Part shown: positions 27,101 to 36,790 of the stretch, piece after piece
How positions within the stretch are numbered: position 1 is the stretch's first letter
Layout of the letters: every line of letters begins with the position of its first letter
DNA from: Hsuehochloa calcarea
Taxonomy: Eukaryota; Streptophyta; Magnoliopsida; Poales; Poaceae
Direction: 5' to 3'
Assembly: GCA_036346395.1 (NCBI GenBank)
Contig: CM070599.1
Coordinates: 24,543,232 to 24,607,231, forward strand
Length of the DNA: 64,000 bases
Program-made: the position numbers and the translations under genes
The notes under the pieces: model-generated
Seen by the model: the letters and a program-made list of their open reading frames with translations, nothing else
Databases searched by the model: none
What the model was told of the DNA's origin: nothing

Positions 27101-30100
27101 GAGTCAACTGGAGGAGTAGGATGAGAACGACGAGAGTAGTGCAGAGGAAAAGGTGGAATCTCAACAAAATAGCGAGAAGGAACCTCCGGCGGAGGTGGAA
27201 CAAGTGCAGCTGGAGGAGAGGGAGGTGAAGAAGGTAGAGGAGGAAGTGAAACAATAGTGGAAGGCGGAGAGTTAGGAAAAGGCAGAAAGGAAATCGACTC
27301 AACAAGAGAATCTAACCTGACTGGGGGGGTGAGGGTAATAAGGCCGGGACTCGTCGAAAGTGACATCCCGAGAGATCCTCATCCGGCAAGCAACAGGGTC
27401 ATAGCGACGATAACCCTTATGCTCAAGACTGTAGCCAAAGAAAACACACTCAACTGACTGAGCAGTCAACTTGGTGCGCTCACAAGGTGGAAGAAGGACG
27501 AAACAAACAGCCGAAACTGCGAAGATGACTGTACTCTGGGGCTCGACCATAGAGGCGCTCGACATAAGTAAAACCCTGAAGATCAGTGGAAGGCTACATG
27601 TTGATGAGAAAAGCAGCAGTGGAAACAGGCTCGGCCCAGAAGTGAGGGGGGACAGAGGAGGCAAATATGAGAGCGCGAGCGGTCTCAAGCAAGTGGCGAT
27701 GCTTACGCTTAAAGACACCGTTCTGAGCGTGGGCACTAGGACAAGAGTACTAGGGAAAAATACCATGCTCTGCGAGAAAGCGACGCAAAACTGTAGATAG
27801 ATACTCACCAGCAATCGGCATGAAACACACGAATGGTTGAATCAAACTGAGCGCGAACCATGGTGGCGAACATCTGGTAAATAAAGAGAACCTGACTGCA
27901 AAAAGATATGAAGTAGATCTAAGTATGATGAGAATAATCAACAATAAAGATCACATAGTATCGATGACCCCCCTTTCGAAACGACGGGAGCCAGACTCCA
28001 AACATTAGAGTGAACAAGATCAAAAGGACGAGAAGAAATAGAATCACTAGAGGGATAGGGGAGCTGCAGCTGCTTGCCAAGCTTACAACTTATACAATGT
28101 AAAGAGTTGTCCCTCGAAACAGACTCAAGAATACCACGACCTACTAGTGACGATAGACGCGATCCACAGAGATGACCAAGATGATCGTGCCACTGGGCGA
28201 AGGAGGTAGTGGAGGACGCTACAAGACCAGAGGTACTGGTAGTGGCTGACTGGCTGGTGGAGACAGCGGAAGGAAGATAAAGCCAGTCGAGCCCCAAAGA
28301 CGTTGTGAATCACGGCGCCGAGGGCCAGTACCAAGCAGAGTCCCCGTGCGGCGGTCTTAAACACAAAAGGAGTCCGACTCAAGAACAACACGACAGTTGT
28401 GATCAGTGATTTGACCAGTCAACATAAGTTGCATAGTAAGCTGAGGAACATGAGACTGCAGGAACATGAAAAAAATAAGTGGAAAGGGTGCCTCGGCCTG
28501 CAACAGGAAGAGAGGTACCATCTGAAGTCTGAACAGTGGAAGGAAAAACTGTGGAACAAACGGAAGTGAGGTGGGTGGAATCTGGTGTCATGTGAAAGAA
28601 GCACTAGAGTTCAAGATCCATGGAGACAAGATACCTGATGAGGGAGGAGGCGGGGGCGAGGAAGACTGCTGAGAAGCAAGAGCTAGACGAACAGAACCCG
28701 AGGAGTCTAAGGACAAACCGACACCGAGGCGCTGGAGCAGTGAGAGGAGCTACTGACTAGCGTCACCGGAGGAGCCCTAGCGAGAGGCGCCAACTCCTGA
28801 GTGGAGGAACCTCCAGAACCCTTTGGGGGACGTCCACCCCTACGACCCTGGTCTCTCCTCCGCTTGTAGCAGTCCTGATACCTGTGGTCGTCACGCTGGC
28901 AGTAGGTGTAGTGGAGACGCAGTAGAGGCAGCAACCACTGGTGCATTGGGAGCTGGAGGAGGCATCACGGTCAGTGCTGAAGAAACAGGCTTAGGAGCAG
29001 GTGCTAAAGCAGACAAGACAGCCTGCATCTGAGCCACACCACGGTAACGAGTCTCCTCAGCACGCACACCCGTGAGAGCCTCCACCAAGCTCGGGCGCGG
29101 GTGGCGAGTCAGAGCTGATCACACACAGTCTCGAACTCAGGCCGGAGACACGTTAGGAAGTCGTAGAGACGGTGAGTCGCCTGGTGAGCGCAGGGCCGCA
29201 CACAGCAGGGACAGGTCCGGCAGACATCCGGCCCCAGAGAGTTAAGCTGACACCACACCTCAGACATTTGCTGGTAGAAGTCATCTACAGTGGCATCGAG
29301 CTACTTAAGAGAATGCGCCTAGTGCACGACTGACAGGTACATAGCATTACTCGTCAGCTGGTAATGAGCTCGGAGGTGCTCCCACATAAGCTGTGTTGTC
29401 GGCATCTCTCCACATCCATAGAGATGGCCACAGGCATGCCACCCACCAAGATGGTGGTAGCACGAACCTCGACATCCTGCCAACGCTCGTGGCGTCATGG
29501 CTCGATCGGTAGGGTTCTAGGGCCTCCTCGGTCTGACATTAGCGTACTTTGATCCGCACTCAATGGAAAGCGCGCGATCAAGCGGTGTAGTCGCGAGGCG
29601 AAACAGGTGCTCGCCGGTGAGACGACCCCAGAGACACTGGCTGTTGAGGTGAATCCTTAGGTGAACAGCCCACTCCCAGAAGTTCGTCCCGTCGAACCGA
29701 ACTGAGGGGAGCGGGATGACGAAGGAGCCTCCGGCGGAAGCTATCAGTGATGACTGGTAAAGAAGCCGGAGCCGAGGTTAAGCCGAATCTAAAACCACCG
29801 ACTCCACGTAGATCGGAGAGCCAGAGAGAAACCGAATCCGCCGGCTCCACACAGATCAGGGAGCCAAGGCTGCCGGCTCCACGCAGATCACTGAAGCCGG
29901 AGTGAAGCCGAAGCCAAGGCCGTCGACTCCACGTGGATTGGTAGAGCCGGTGAGAAGCTGAAGCTGGTGGCTCCAAGAAAAACAGAGTAGGGGCTCTGCT
30001 CTGCTCGGCGGCTTCACGGGCGGCGGTCGGTAGCGTCGGGGCGGCGGCCGGCGGCGAGGCGGCGGCGGCGGCGTTGATAAGCGTCGAGAGGAGTGGCGGT

Positions 30101-33100
30101 CGGCGAAGCACTTGGGCGGCACAGCTCCCAATAGAGGCCGAGCTTCGTGCGGAGAAGGAGAAGTGCGAGCTGGTGACAAGCGGCCCGGATCCGGCAGCGG
30201 GGAGCCCGGATCCAGCAACGGGGAAGGGCCGACGGCGGGATCCAGTGGCGGCGCCTGGGATTTGGCGCGGGAGGCTTGCAGTGGGAGCAAAGGAACCAAG
30301 GGATGAGCAGCAGTGGTAGAAAAAAACAGAGGAAGATGACGGGGAGGGTGGTGGCAGCGGCGGCGACTGGCAAACCCTAACCCTAACCTTGCTCTGATAC
30401 ACGTTGGAATGAGGCTTCATATCTGTTCCAATGGGCCAAAAGACCAATATATAACATGTACAGGGTTGCCAATATGCAAAGAACACGCTAGACTATATAC
30501 ATATCTAACAGAAATATTAACCATTTTTCATTTACATTTTCATATATATTTCAATATTTAGTTCATCTCCACCGTTTTTCATATATATTTCACAAACATT
30601 CAAAATTGAATTCAAATTCTTTTTGGCCAGATTTTCCGGTTACCACCGGCCAGGCACCGAAAAAAAAGTAGAACGAGAAAGCTTTCTGGTTCTAACATAA
30701 CACCACTCAGAAGGCAAAATGACTTATTGATAGTTTCTAATAGTGCTGCCATCTGCCCTAGTGTTCAACAAAGTTTTAGGATTGTCTTCCCTTTTGTTTT
30801 TCAATAATTTTGTACTGGAATTCAGACCACTTTTTGGTCCCACTAAATGCTGGAATGTCCAACCCTAGTTGAAGTCAGAAGTAATTACAGAATATACATG
30901 GAAAATGGAACTCCCTATCTTGCTCTTGTGAAAATAGCCAATCTGGTGTGCCATCATTACAGTTTGAACACACGCAGGCAAAATATGTATGTTACTATGC
31001 TTGTTATGTGGGGGCAATCATATGGTCAACATGGACCAGTAAAGGATAGCGCAGCAGCAGAGCACGCGACAGCAGTAGCAGCTTCTTCAGGCACAAGCAA
31101 AGGTAATTAATTTCCTGTTTTTATGATTTGGTTTAAATTGATTGTGGTTTCCTTCCTTATATATTAGGATTGAGTTGTTAGGCCATGGCTCAATTAAGAG
31201 ATGAGATATCTATTTGGAGGGAAAGTAAACAAACTCTATCTCCTGCCTCGTCTGCCTGCCTCGAGTGCGCCTCTCCCCGTGCATATCTTCCTTCTTCCTT
31301 CCTGCCATGGTGCCACTGATCCACCATCGCCTTCGTACCGCCTCACCACAGTCTCTCCTGGTCACTGGCTTACCACAAGGGTCCATGTTCATGTCCACCC
31401 ACACGCCATAACTACCCATTGTGTTCTCTTCTCTATTCCAAGGATGTAGAAATGCTACGGAACAATTATATCAAATTTTGCTCAATAATGTTAAAGAGGT
31501 CAGGAAGCTTCTTACTTGGTTGAGCAGCTCAATATCTTTTAGTGTAGATAGCACTCGATGAATTATCCTGCCGGAGCCTCCAATTGCGGTATAATTTAGG
31601 GAGATAACCTGCCAGTCAGAAATAATCAACAAAACTGAATAAACTTCAATATAGAAACAGCCAATGCTCACAGACAAAATTGTCAGCATATTCCATATAA
31701 CTACAAGTAAAGAGAAAATGAACAGAAATTGACCTCTGATGATAGGTGCTCCAACCAGTCTTTCAGGCTCTTGTTCTTGAATTTGCATGATGCAGCCTAT
31801 TCAAAAAAAGAAAGAAAACCATAATGCTTAAGGTATTTATTCATATTTAAGGTAAACCTCATTCCATGACATTCATGTAATAGACACAAGAGATAAATTT
31901 AATTCAAGCAAGAAGAGTAAATTATGCGGTAAAAAGCTATGAACATTGAGAAAATTGCATTGAAACACCCTTATAGGCTCCCATTCCCATCTGTACCTTG
32001 TAATGTGACAATTAACTACATGTACATGTACTTTTCACATGAACATGTACATGTACTTTTCACATGAACTAGAACTTATCCCCTCATCAACCCCCTAATA
32101 AAGGTGATGAATTATTTGGCACAAGAAATCTCAAAAGTACATATAATAAATTATCATATTTAAAGAATGTTGTATTAAAGTGGCATATATGCAATTCTCT
32201 CTATTCAAAACTATAGCTAGGAATATGAAGAAGCCCAAAAGCAATCAGATACAGCCTCTTCATTAAATTTTTGGCACCTCTCTTGATAAGGAAAAGTCAA
32301 TATCTTTAGCTGAAAAACGTAATTGAAAGTAAGGTTATCCCCATCAAAGCAATTGGCCAGTGCCTTGTAACTGCAGGTTAGATGTTTTGTTGCGCGGGCC
32401 AGAGCATCGTGAGGCCACACAAGATAGCATAAATAATTAACGATAGGGGCTTCAACCAAGGATCAAAATCCCAGCGGTTACCGGAAAACCTAGTAGGGAT
32501 CAGGATGAACAGTAAACGACCAAAAAATCAAATACATATTTATTTATGACTGCTTAATGCGCTTTCTAGATTGGTTTAGGGCTTTTTTGTGCTAGATTAC
32601 CTATTGTATGTGCTAAATATGCTTGAATTATTGTACTCCCAAGTCCCAACAATTTTTAGACAATGTTACTTCATTAAACACTTTCTAATTATAACTAGAC
32701 ATCAAGCTCCTTATGTATCAGAATTGTTACTTCATTAAACACTTTCTAATTAATATTTGCATTATTCCGATTGCTAACTACCCATAACTGGTTTTCTCTA
32801 TTTTTTCGGTTTTTTCAACCGGTTTTTTTCTAGTTTTGGGCAATAACCGGTTTAAAAAAATCCTCAATTCAAATTTTAGTTTTCGAATTTTGAATATTTT
32901 TTCCCGGTTTTTCTAGTAACCAGCCAGTTACCGTTACCACCCGTTTGCCGGGTTTTCCACCGGTTCCGAGATTTCAATCCTTGGCTTCAACAGATGATAA
33001 GGTCATAATTCATAACCAAGGATGATCCTTCCTTTTTACTTTGATAAGTTTAAAGGTATTCATGTCATTTAAGTAAAACATCAATTACAATATAAAGTTC

Positions 33101-36100
33101 AACATTAGTGCCAGAATTCACTATCGAATATGACCAAGACTGGTTCAAATGTATATAGAACAGATTTATTTAGCAAAATTCCGGTTTTTGCTACCAGTTG
33201 TTTTACAGTTTTGGTTTTTGCCATTGTTTTTTTGCCTAATTGGTTTGATGCCACTAGAATAATAAACTTCTTTGGATTTTGCCACTATTAGCTTACTTTT
33301 TTATCAAAATCCCAGAATTGCCCATCCGTTCTTCCCAAAATTATCTCCATATTATGATCCGGCAAGGTAGTCCCTAATCTTGTCCACATTGAAGTAAAAT
33401 CTGTACAGCGGAGACAGCGTGACCTGTGGCCAAGGAAAAAATTCGATCTGGGACCGAATCCGACGGAGGCGGGAGCAGTTCTGGTTTTCCGGAAAAACCG
33501 GTTGAATTTCGTTTGAATTTGCTTAAAAATCAACCAAAATTCAAAATTTGATATTTGAACTCGCAAAACCAGGTAAAACCGGCCGGGATTTTGGATCCCG
33601 GACCCGGCCGAGAATTTGTTTCCCTGCCTATGGCTGAGGTTCTCCTCGATGGCATTTGATTGAAAATTCGACATATTTGGAAGGGCAAAAGAGTCCTTTC
33701 CATTCAGTCAACGAGTATTGACTTTGTCATAATGTCATTTTCCAAAGGAATTTTTTAATACAATGGCATAGTACGAATTATAGGAAAAGTAGTGGCAAAA
33801 ACCAAAAGTGCAAAATAACTAGTGGCAAAAACTGAATTTTCCCTTCTTTTTTTCCTATTTCCCACTATAAGATAGTGGCCATAAATACCACGATAAGTCC
33901 ACAGAGATTCATATTGAACTTCCCACTATTGACCCAATGACACGTTGATCTAGTTTTCATTGGAGCCACAAGGGGCTAGGAAAGAATTATACCATTGTTC
34001 ACCCCCCAAAAAAAAAAAAAGAAGAAAAATCATACAAAAAAAGGATTATTTGTTTAAATGAATACAGAGAATGTCTTGCCAAATGTGAACAGCTGTTTGG
34101 AACAAAGCTTAAGCTTTTTTTTTTCCACAACCCACTATTAAGAAATTTGAGATATTCATATTTATAAATATAATATGCAAGAACTTTAAGAAAAAGGACA
34201 TGAGTAAATAATACTTGGAAACTTAACAAGAAAGACACTTCTGAAAATATTTTCAACCAAATTGACAAATACATAGGTGAAAAATGGAAAGTACCGTGTG
34301 TATATTGAGAACATATGAATAGGTTTTTATAAGAAATTATCAACTGGAAAAAATTGACACCCTCCAAGAGGAAAAGTGAAAAACTAGCATCTATAGATGT
34401 ATCTCTAGCGAAGTTAAATTGGAAGTTTAGAACATACCCAAGTTCCAAGATAGTTCTGAGACAAGTCCTTTATACATTCCAAAGCATCATGCCTCTTTTC
34501 ACACCACATACTTTCTCGGGTTTTCAATAGTTCAGCATGCAGCTGCTTCACCTCAAACTCAAGCTGTATAACATAAAACAACACCAATGAATATTGGAAT
34601 CCAACTAAGAAAATTCAAGCTAACATATTTCAAATTTTCAGACAGGAGTCTTCACTTTAGCAGTCTTCATTAGGAGTTGTAGCAAGTTTCCTTCATCTGC
34701 TTGCTGTGATGACCCTACAGAGATCACCAGGTCCCTTGCCTTCTTATCATGAGTCTATTAAGCAATATGTTACAAAATGTGAAATGGAAGAAACACAAGC
34801 ATAACTTTAATTTCATGCCTCACAAAATTTACTTCAATAATGCCTAATGATTACCTAATGTGAAAAGGTTGTTTACTTTGAGGACCTATATAGGGGATTA
34901 CCATGCGATGAAGCAAAAGCCAACGCAGTGTGTAATTGCAATCTCTGATGACAGAAAGAAGACTCAGAGAATTATCTAGCACATACAACTTGCTTACGGC
35001 ACGTATATGAATATCCAAGTCAGCTAAGAGATGAGGAACCTAGAACGGAAAAAAGGAGAGCAGAAGTCAAAACATAAGAGTGAAAAATAAAACAAAAAAA
35101 ATTAAAAAAAAATGAGAAACTTCAATCATAAATGGAACATAGGAAACTCCAAATTTAACTATTGGCTACAGTTAATAACTTGGGATACAAGCAGATCAAT
35201 GAGCTAAGCTTGACAATTAGTAAATGAAACAGGCAAATCTTCCAAAGTGCTAAAACAAAAACGTCTTTTCTACACTGACCTTTCTGTAATGGTGTAGACT
35301 GTGATCACGTATTAAGGCGGGAGAAAGGCAGGACACTAACGATGATTTTGCTTCTTTGTACGCATCCCATGAGACAAATAAATCTACCGAGAAATGCAAG
35401 AAGATGGGAACCACCCAGTTGTCTTTAAAGAAGCGATCAACAATCTCCCGCATAGCCAAACCGCTGTGTAGAAGGTCACGAGAATAAAACAACAGCACGT
35501 ACAGATGTCCACCTTGCAAGGAAAGAGCTGTGGTACGGTGCTGTGGATCAGGATAGAAGCGGGTATTGTTGTACACATCACCGTTTCTCAAGCAAGTTAT
35601 GACAGCATCGACAACGGGTTCGGGAAATGGAAACCTCCCTAGCAGGTCCTCGGGCTTCTGCACAGAGACGATATCCAAGCCAAACGGTGATGAACCAGGG
35701 CTACCAGATGAACCGATTTTAGGCAAATGCCGACGACATAGCTCACATATCCGCTCCAAATTAGGATAGTTAAAACAGCGCTCATATCGCATATATGCCA
35801 CAAGAAGCCTCTCCCGCAGCAACCCACCAATTCTGTGCTCCATTAGAAAAATCATACACCCGAACAAAGTCATCGACTCTGTGAGCAACTGGCATGCGCA
35901 GTTACTCTCCAGCACACCATCCAGTGTGCAATGCACATACAGTCCTTCCTACAAAACAAATTAAGACCAACAGTTTATGTCACGGCATCAATTAACAAGT
36001 TCTGAAGACACTGTGATACGAGTGGTTGATGGAGAGCGAATCAAACCTAACCTGCAGGTCATTTAGGTAGCTGCAGAGCTCCTCGTGGTAGGTGACGGCG

Positions 36101-36530
36101 CCATCCAGCAAGGAGAAGAACCTCTGCATGTAGGAGCCGCAGGACTCGCGGAGTTGATCTTCCAGGGCTTCCAGCTCCATGTTGCCTTCGATCCGAGACT
36201 CGAATTCGCCTGGGGAGTCGAAGTATCTATGCAAGCGAAGTAAAATGCCTGGTAAATTCGGGAAATTTCGAGCTACGAACAGGAGGAGCATACTTCGATT
36301 TCAATTTTGCATCGCGTCGGTGCAAAATTTGTCGCTAAGGGAGAGAGTGGTGACCCGAAGTCGAAGAGGACGGAGTCGAAGCGGCGGTCGGCGAACTGCG
36401 GCGGGGCGCGGTCGGAGAGCAAGAGCAGCTCGGCGATTAGGGCCTCCGCGCGGGCGCAGAAGCCGAGGAGCTCCGGGAAGTCCCCTCCGCCGGCGGAGGC
36501 GGCCGGGCGGCTCGGGCCCGGCTCCGCCAT
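175..36530 (-). CDS. Strumpellin-like protein (WASH complex subunit 5 homologue), 24 exons, 3' end outside window
   Basis: Exons in transcript order: 36530-36355, 36226-36052, 35948-35280, 35039-34902, 34754-34656, 34563-34438, 31796-31734, 31608-31516, 24787-24677, 24469-24306, 18593-18515, 18236-18132, 5567-5511, 5225-5181, 5115-5092, 4698-4632, 3038-2965, 2041-1967, 1862-1775, 1590-1518, 1135-1076, 811-718, 583-485, 285-175. Every junction is GT-AG and phases match, giving ~955 codons with no stop. The start ATG sits in CAAACATGGCG. Collinear similarity to animal strumpellin runs the whole length: FDFGYF near residue 57, HRTTALSLQ, MREIVDRFFKDNWV, IRDCNYTLRWLLLH, SPDLQYVSTYYSS, LTNPSHSMFIEAMMGW. 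The family is ~1160 residues, so ~200 C-terminal residues lie before base 1. In animals the protein belongs to the pentameric WASH complex that drives actin branching on endosomes. Plants are generally thought to lack WASH itself, so the role here is open. Introns 6, 8, 10, 12 and 16 are swollen by transposons. Some splice sites could be a few bases off. Identity is confident. Confidence 0.9.
3146..3275 (+). mobile_element. Solo LTR of a Ty1/copia element in intron 16
   Basis: A 130-bp unit starts TGTTAGAGATATATG and ends TTATTCCTAACA, flanked on both sides by the 5-bp duplication TATAT (3141-3145 and 3276-3280). It resembles the LTR of copia B at 18670 in start, end and central TATATATACTGGCCC block. 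No internal region is present, so it is the product of LTR-LTR recombination. Confidence 0.85.
3372..4375 (+). mobile_element. LTR-like retrotransposon fragment in intron 16
   Basis: The stretch starts TGTAACACCCTAACTC and carries a TATA-like GGCTATAAATACCC near 3547. Near its end it has the block TTCAACCCCCCCCCCTCTAG (about 4293), a sequence common at the 3' end of large grass copia LTRs. I found no clean target duplication and no protein-coding region. Borders are approximate and the family is not settled. Confidence 0.45.
5092..5115 (-). other. 24-nt microexon of the strumpellin-like gene
   Basis: On the minus strand this is AG|(24 nt)|GTGAGT and encodes SRINELKS, about residues 701-708. 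The neighbouring exons end GLIDL and begin MIKKELGSQ. Animal strumpellin has exactly eight residues between the matching blocks, so the exon fills the gap in frame and in length. The flanking exons are both phase 0, so skipping it would also keep the frame. Confidence 0.75.
6344..9203 (+). mobile_element. Gypsy-type solo LTR, 2.86 kb, nested
   Basis: It starts TGTAACACCCTGTTTTG, ends AATCCGGGTCTGACA, and is flanked by the duplication GCGTG (6339-6343 and 9204-9208). The start is followed by A-rich DNA, a CCCTAACCCTAACC run (6422-6435) and a very GC-rich segment with TATTTAAG at 6671. The many long open frames at 6240-7200 run on both strands with biased composition and are not genes. No internal retroelement genes remain. 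It sits inside the older solo LTR 5949-17551. Confidence 0.9.
9784..9804 (+). repeat. (GA)n microsatellite
   Basis: An uninterrupted AG dinucleotide run of about 21 bases inside the older gypsy solo LTR. It is followed by ~100 bp of purine-rich DNA. Confidence 0.9.
10931..11043 (+). repeat. 5' LTR of copia A
   Basis: 113 bp, TGTTAGAATAAGACTC to ATATTCATAACA. It is followed at 11044-11055 by TGGTATTAGAGC, a primer-binding site close to the tRNA-Met complement TGGTATCAGAGC. Confidence 0.9.
11671..12598 (+). pseudogene. gag of copia A (frameshifted)
   Basis: The N-terminal gag block (NSTNYKLWSSLMEITLDG) lies near 11715 in a different frame from the rest. The main open stretch (to 12598) contains the UBN2-type block RQIWEYLHERY and a CCHC zinc knuckle, CNYCKNFGHNYQRC, near its C-terminus. 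In copia elements gag makes the nucleocapsid-like particle. The frameshift makes this copy non-functional as it stands. Confidence 0.75.
12765..15912 (+). pseudogene. pol of copia A (protease, integrase, RT, RNase H; broken)
   Basis: Recognisable in order: protease motif HDSGATFHMT (~12770), pre-integrase and integrase with LGKQLPLPY and FIDDYS (13196-13800), RT with YKARL, ETFAPVAHMTTVRTL and YVDDM (14446-15310), and RNase H with YSDATWAS and the C-terminal KHELTKHIGVD and DADFFTK blocks (15450-15912). Frameshifts and stops separate the pieces. It ends just before the polypurine tract GAGTTTGAGAGGG (15911-15923). Confidence 0.85.
15924..16036 (+). repeat. 3' LTR of copia A
   Basis: 113 bp, same length and ends as the 5' LTR, with about seven substitutions. 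It is preceded by a polypurine tract. Confidence 0.9.
16231..16458. mobile_element. Non-autonomous hAT element, first of a tandem pair
   Basis: The ends are CATGGATGGAATTC and TTTTGATCCTTG, imperfect inverted copies of the CAAGGATYRAAATC terminus seen in other hAT copies here. It is flanked by the 8-bp duplication GTCCAGAG (16223-16230 and 16459-16466). There is no coding capacity. The body is rich in AAACCGGT-like and AAATTTGAAA-like sequence. Confidence 0.8.
16467..16707. mobile_element. Non-autonomous hAT element, second of a tandem pair
   Basis: It starts CATGGATGAAAATCCC, ends GTTTTTATCCTTG, and is followed by a third copy of GTCCAGAG (16708-16715). It has the same family, orientation and similar length as the first, sharing the middle 8-bp duplication. 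Confidence 0.8.
17268..17360 (+). repeat. Short degenerate tandem repeat, ~27-29-bp unit
   Basis: Three to four degenerate units of the type GTTTCTCGGGTGTGGGTATC follow one another inside the gypsy solo LTR. Confidence 0.6.
18670..18795 (+). repeat. 5' LTR of copia B
   Basis: 126 bp, TGTTAGAGATATATATG to GCAATTCCTAACA, identical to the 3' LTR but for one base. A partial duplicate of its first 13-15 bases lies immediately upstream. Confidence 0.9.
19480..20555 (+). pseudogene. gag of copia B (frameshifted)
   Basis: The block ADEKAASAYQEALDSYMDRL (~19680) is gag-like but in a different frame from the zinc knuckle CSYCDKVGHIESQCYKK (~20325-20375). At least two frame changes separate them. It is decayed despite near-identical LTRs. 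Confidence 0.7.
20594..23674 (+). pseudogene. pol of copia B (broken)
   Basis: The protease region ILDSGASFHMTSDS (20599 on) is well kept and continues openly to ~20905. Integrase pieces (GHRYYIIFIDDF at ~21220) are frameshifted. RT is in two frames, with WVYKIKTRSDGSLERYKARL (22316), YVDDMIITGDD (22746) and LGPLRYFLGIEV. RNase H ends KHELTKHIGVD and IADFFTKAQTRAQH. The catalytic YVDD is present, but indels disable the polyprotein. Confidence 0.85.
23687..23812 (+). repeat. 3' LTR of copia B
   Basis: 126 bp, preceded by the polypurine tract GAGTTTGAGAGGGG, with one substitution relative to the 5' LTR. Confidence 0.9.
25003..25111 (-). repeat. 3' LTR of copia C
   Basis: 109 bp, reading TGTTAGATATG to TTCCAACA on the minus strand. 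It is preceded (minus sense) by a polypurine tract ending GAGGGGGG. Confidence 0.9.
26280..26772. mobile_element. hAT-like non-autonomous element inside copia C
   Basis: The left end CAAGGATCCAAAA and the right end GATTTTTCCCCTG match the hAT family at 32457 in degenerate form. The body has the same ACCGGTTACC-rich sequence. The 8-base flanks (GTCACGAC, GTAGCGCT) do not match, because copia DNA on both sides was deleted. Confidence 0.65.
26474..26611 (+). repeat. 30-bp tandem repeat
   Basis: The unit CATATTTAGCTCATACAATA plus CGTAATCTAG starts at 26474, 26504 and 26534 (partial), with a fourth diverged copy at 26582. It lies within the hAT-like element. Confidence 0.8.
28690..29560 (-). pseudogene. 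gag of copia C (broken)
   Basis: Gag-type pieces DVEVRATTIL (~29480), DDFYQQMSEVW (~29280) and DFLTCLRPEFETV (~29140) occur with stops between them. The zinc knuckle reads YTYCQRDDHRYQDC, with the first Cys replaced by Tyr. Confidence 0.7.
30402..30510 (-). repeat. 5' LTR of copia C
   Basis: 109 bp, with the terminal base changed (CG in place of CA at the inner end). Confidence 0.88.
32457..32983. mobile_element. Non-autonomous hAT element, 527 bp, in intron 6
   Basis: The termini are CAAGGATCAAAATC and GATTTCAATCCTTG, inverted copies with two mismatches. They are flanked by a perfect 8-bp duplication, GCTTCAAC (32449-32456 and 32984-32991). An internal direct repeat GTTACTTCATTAAACACTTT occurs near 32664 and 32727. 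There is no transposase. Confidence 0.9.
33175..33840. mobile_element. Long terminal-inverted-repeat element in intron 6
   Basis: About 50 bp at each end are imperfect inverted copies, recognisable by GGTTTTTGCCA / TGGCAAAAACC with TTTTGCAC/TTTTACAG between. The middle (33470-33620) contains AAAACCGG-rich DNA like the hAT family, perhaps nested. I see no clear target duplication. The long inverted repeats suggest a Mutator-type or similar MITE, unproved. Confidence 0.5.
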
Positions 36531-36650
36531 GTTTGGGTCAGTTCGAGCGTCCGGATCGGACCGAGCGATCGAGAAGAAGAAACGAAAGGTCGGGAAGAGG
36601 AAACTGAGACGCTATAACGCTAACTGGTTCAAGTTACGTAAACTAATATC
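36531..36650 (-). promoter_or_regulatory. 5' leader and probable promoter side of the strumpellin-like gene
   Basis: The sequence upstream of the start codon is moderately GC-rich with no plain TATA box. The start context is good (AAACATGGCG). I see no specific motif I would rely on. Confidence 0.35.
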
Positions 36651-36790
36651 GAAGGCGTAAATTAGTGGGCAGCCAAACGAAACGAGGCAACGAGCCTGTC
36701 CGAAGACGTAAAGCCTGTCCGAACACGTAAATTAGTGGGCGGCTAAACGAAACGAGGCAACGAGCCCTAAAGGCGTAAAGCCTGTTCGAA
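36651..36790 (+). repeat. 70-bp tandem duplication upstream of the strumpellin-like gene
   Basis: Two adjacent copies (36651-36720, 36721-36790) share GTAAATTAGTGGGC and AAACGAAACGAGGCAACGAG with a 70-bp period and a few mismatches. Bases 36791-36897 between this and the solo LTR are unremarkable. Confidence 0.85.

Larger units (their letters stand above)
25128..28620 (-). pseudogene. pol of copia C (broken, catalytic residues lost)
   Basis: The protease site reads ILNSSAS where relatives have ILDSGAS, so the catalytic Asp is gone; a frameshift follows. Integrase pieces lie at 28300-27300. RT is cut between the LERY block (~26780) and the end of the region before PPGYS (~26240) by the hAT-like insertion, with loss of most of the intervening ~60 codons. 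The downstream RT part (26233-25709) keeps YVDDMIITGDDS. RNase H (25527-25128) lacks its conserved N-terminal Asp block in frame. Confidence 0.85.
25003..30510 (-). mobile_element. Ty1/copia retrotransposon C, reverse orientation, defective
   Basis: The LTRs are 109 bp each (25003-25111 and 30402-30510) with about seven differences. The perfect target duplication GAAAT lies at 24998-25002 and 30511-30515. The primer site next to the 5' LTR reads TGTATCAGAGC, one base shorter than normal. The interior carries gag and pol on the minus strand and is itself interrupted by a hAT-like element at 26280-26772. Confidence 0.9.
24892..30688. mobile_element. Non-autonomous hAT element (~284 bp net) split by copia C
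   Basis: The left end is CAGGGAAATCTTTCTCG and the right end is CGAGAAAGCTTTCTG, whose complement is CAGAAAGCTTTCTCG. Both are flanked by the 8-bp duplication GTTCTAAC (24884-24891 and 30689-30696). Once copia C (25003-30510) and one of its target copies are removed, 111 + 173 bp remain. It lies in intron 8 of the strumpellin-like gene. The 30697-31515 intron part beyond it holds nothing further that I recognise. Confidence 0.85.

Noticed and set aside
29578..30486. 302-codon minus-strand open frame
   Set aside because: Begins within the copia C LTR and runs through untranslated leader; no gag similarity. Real gag starts later.
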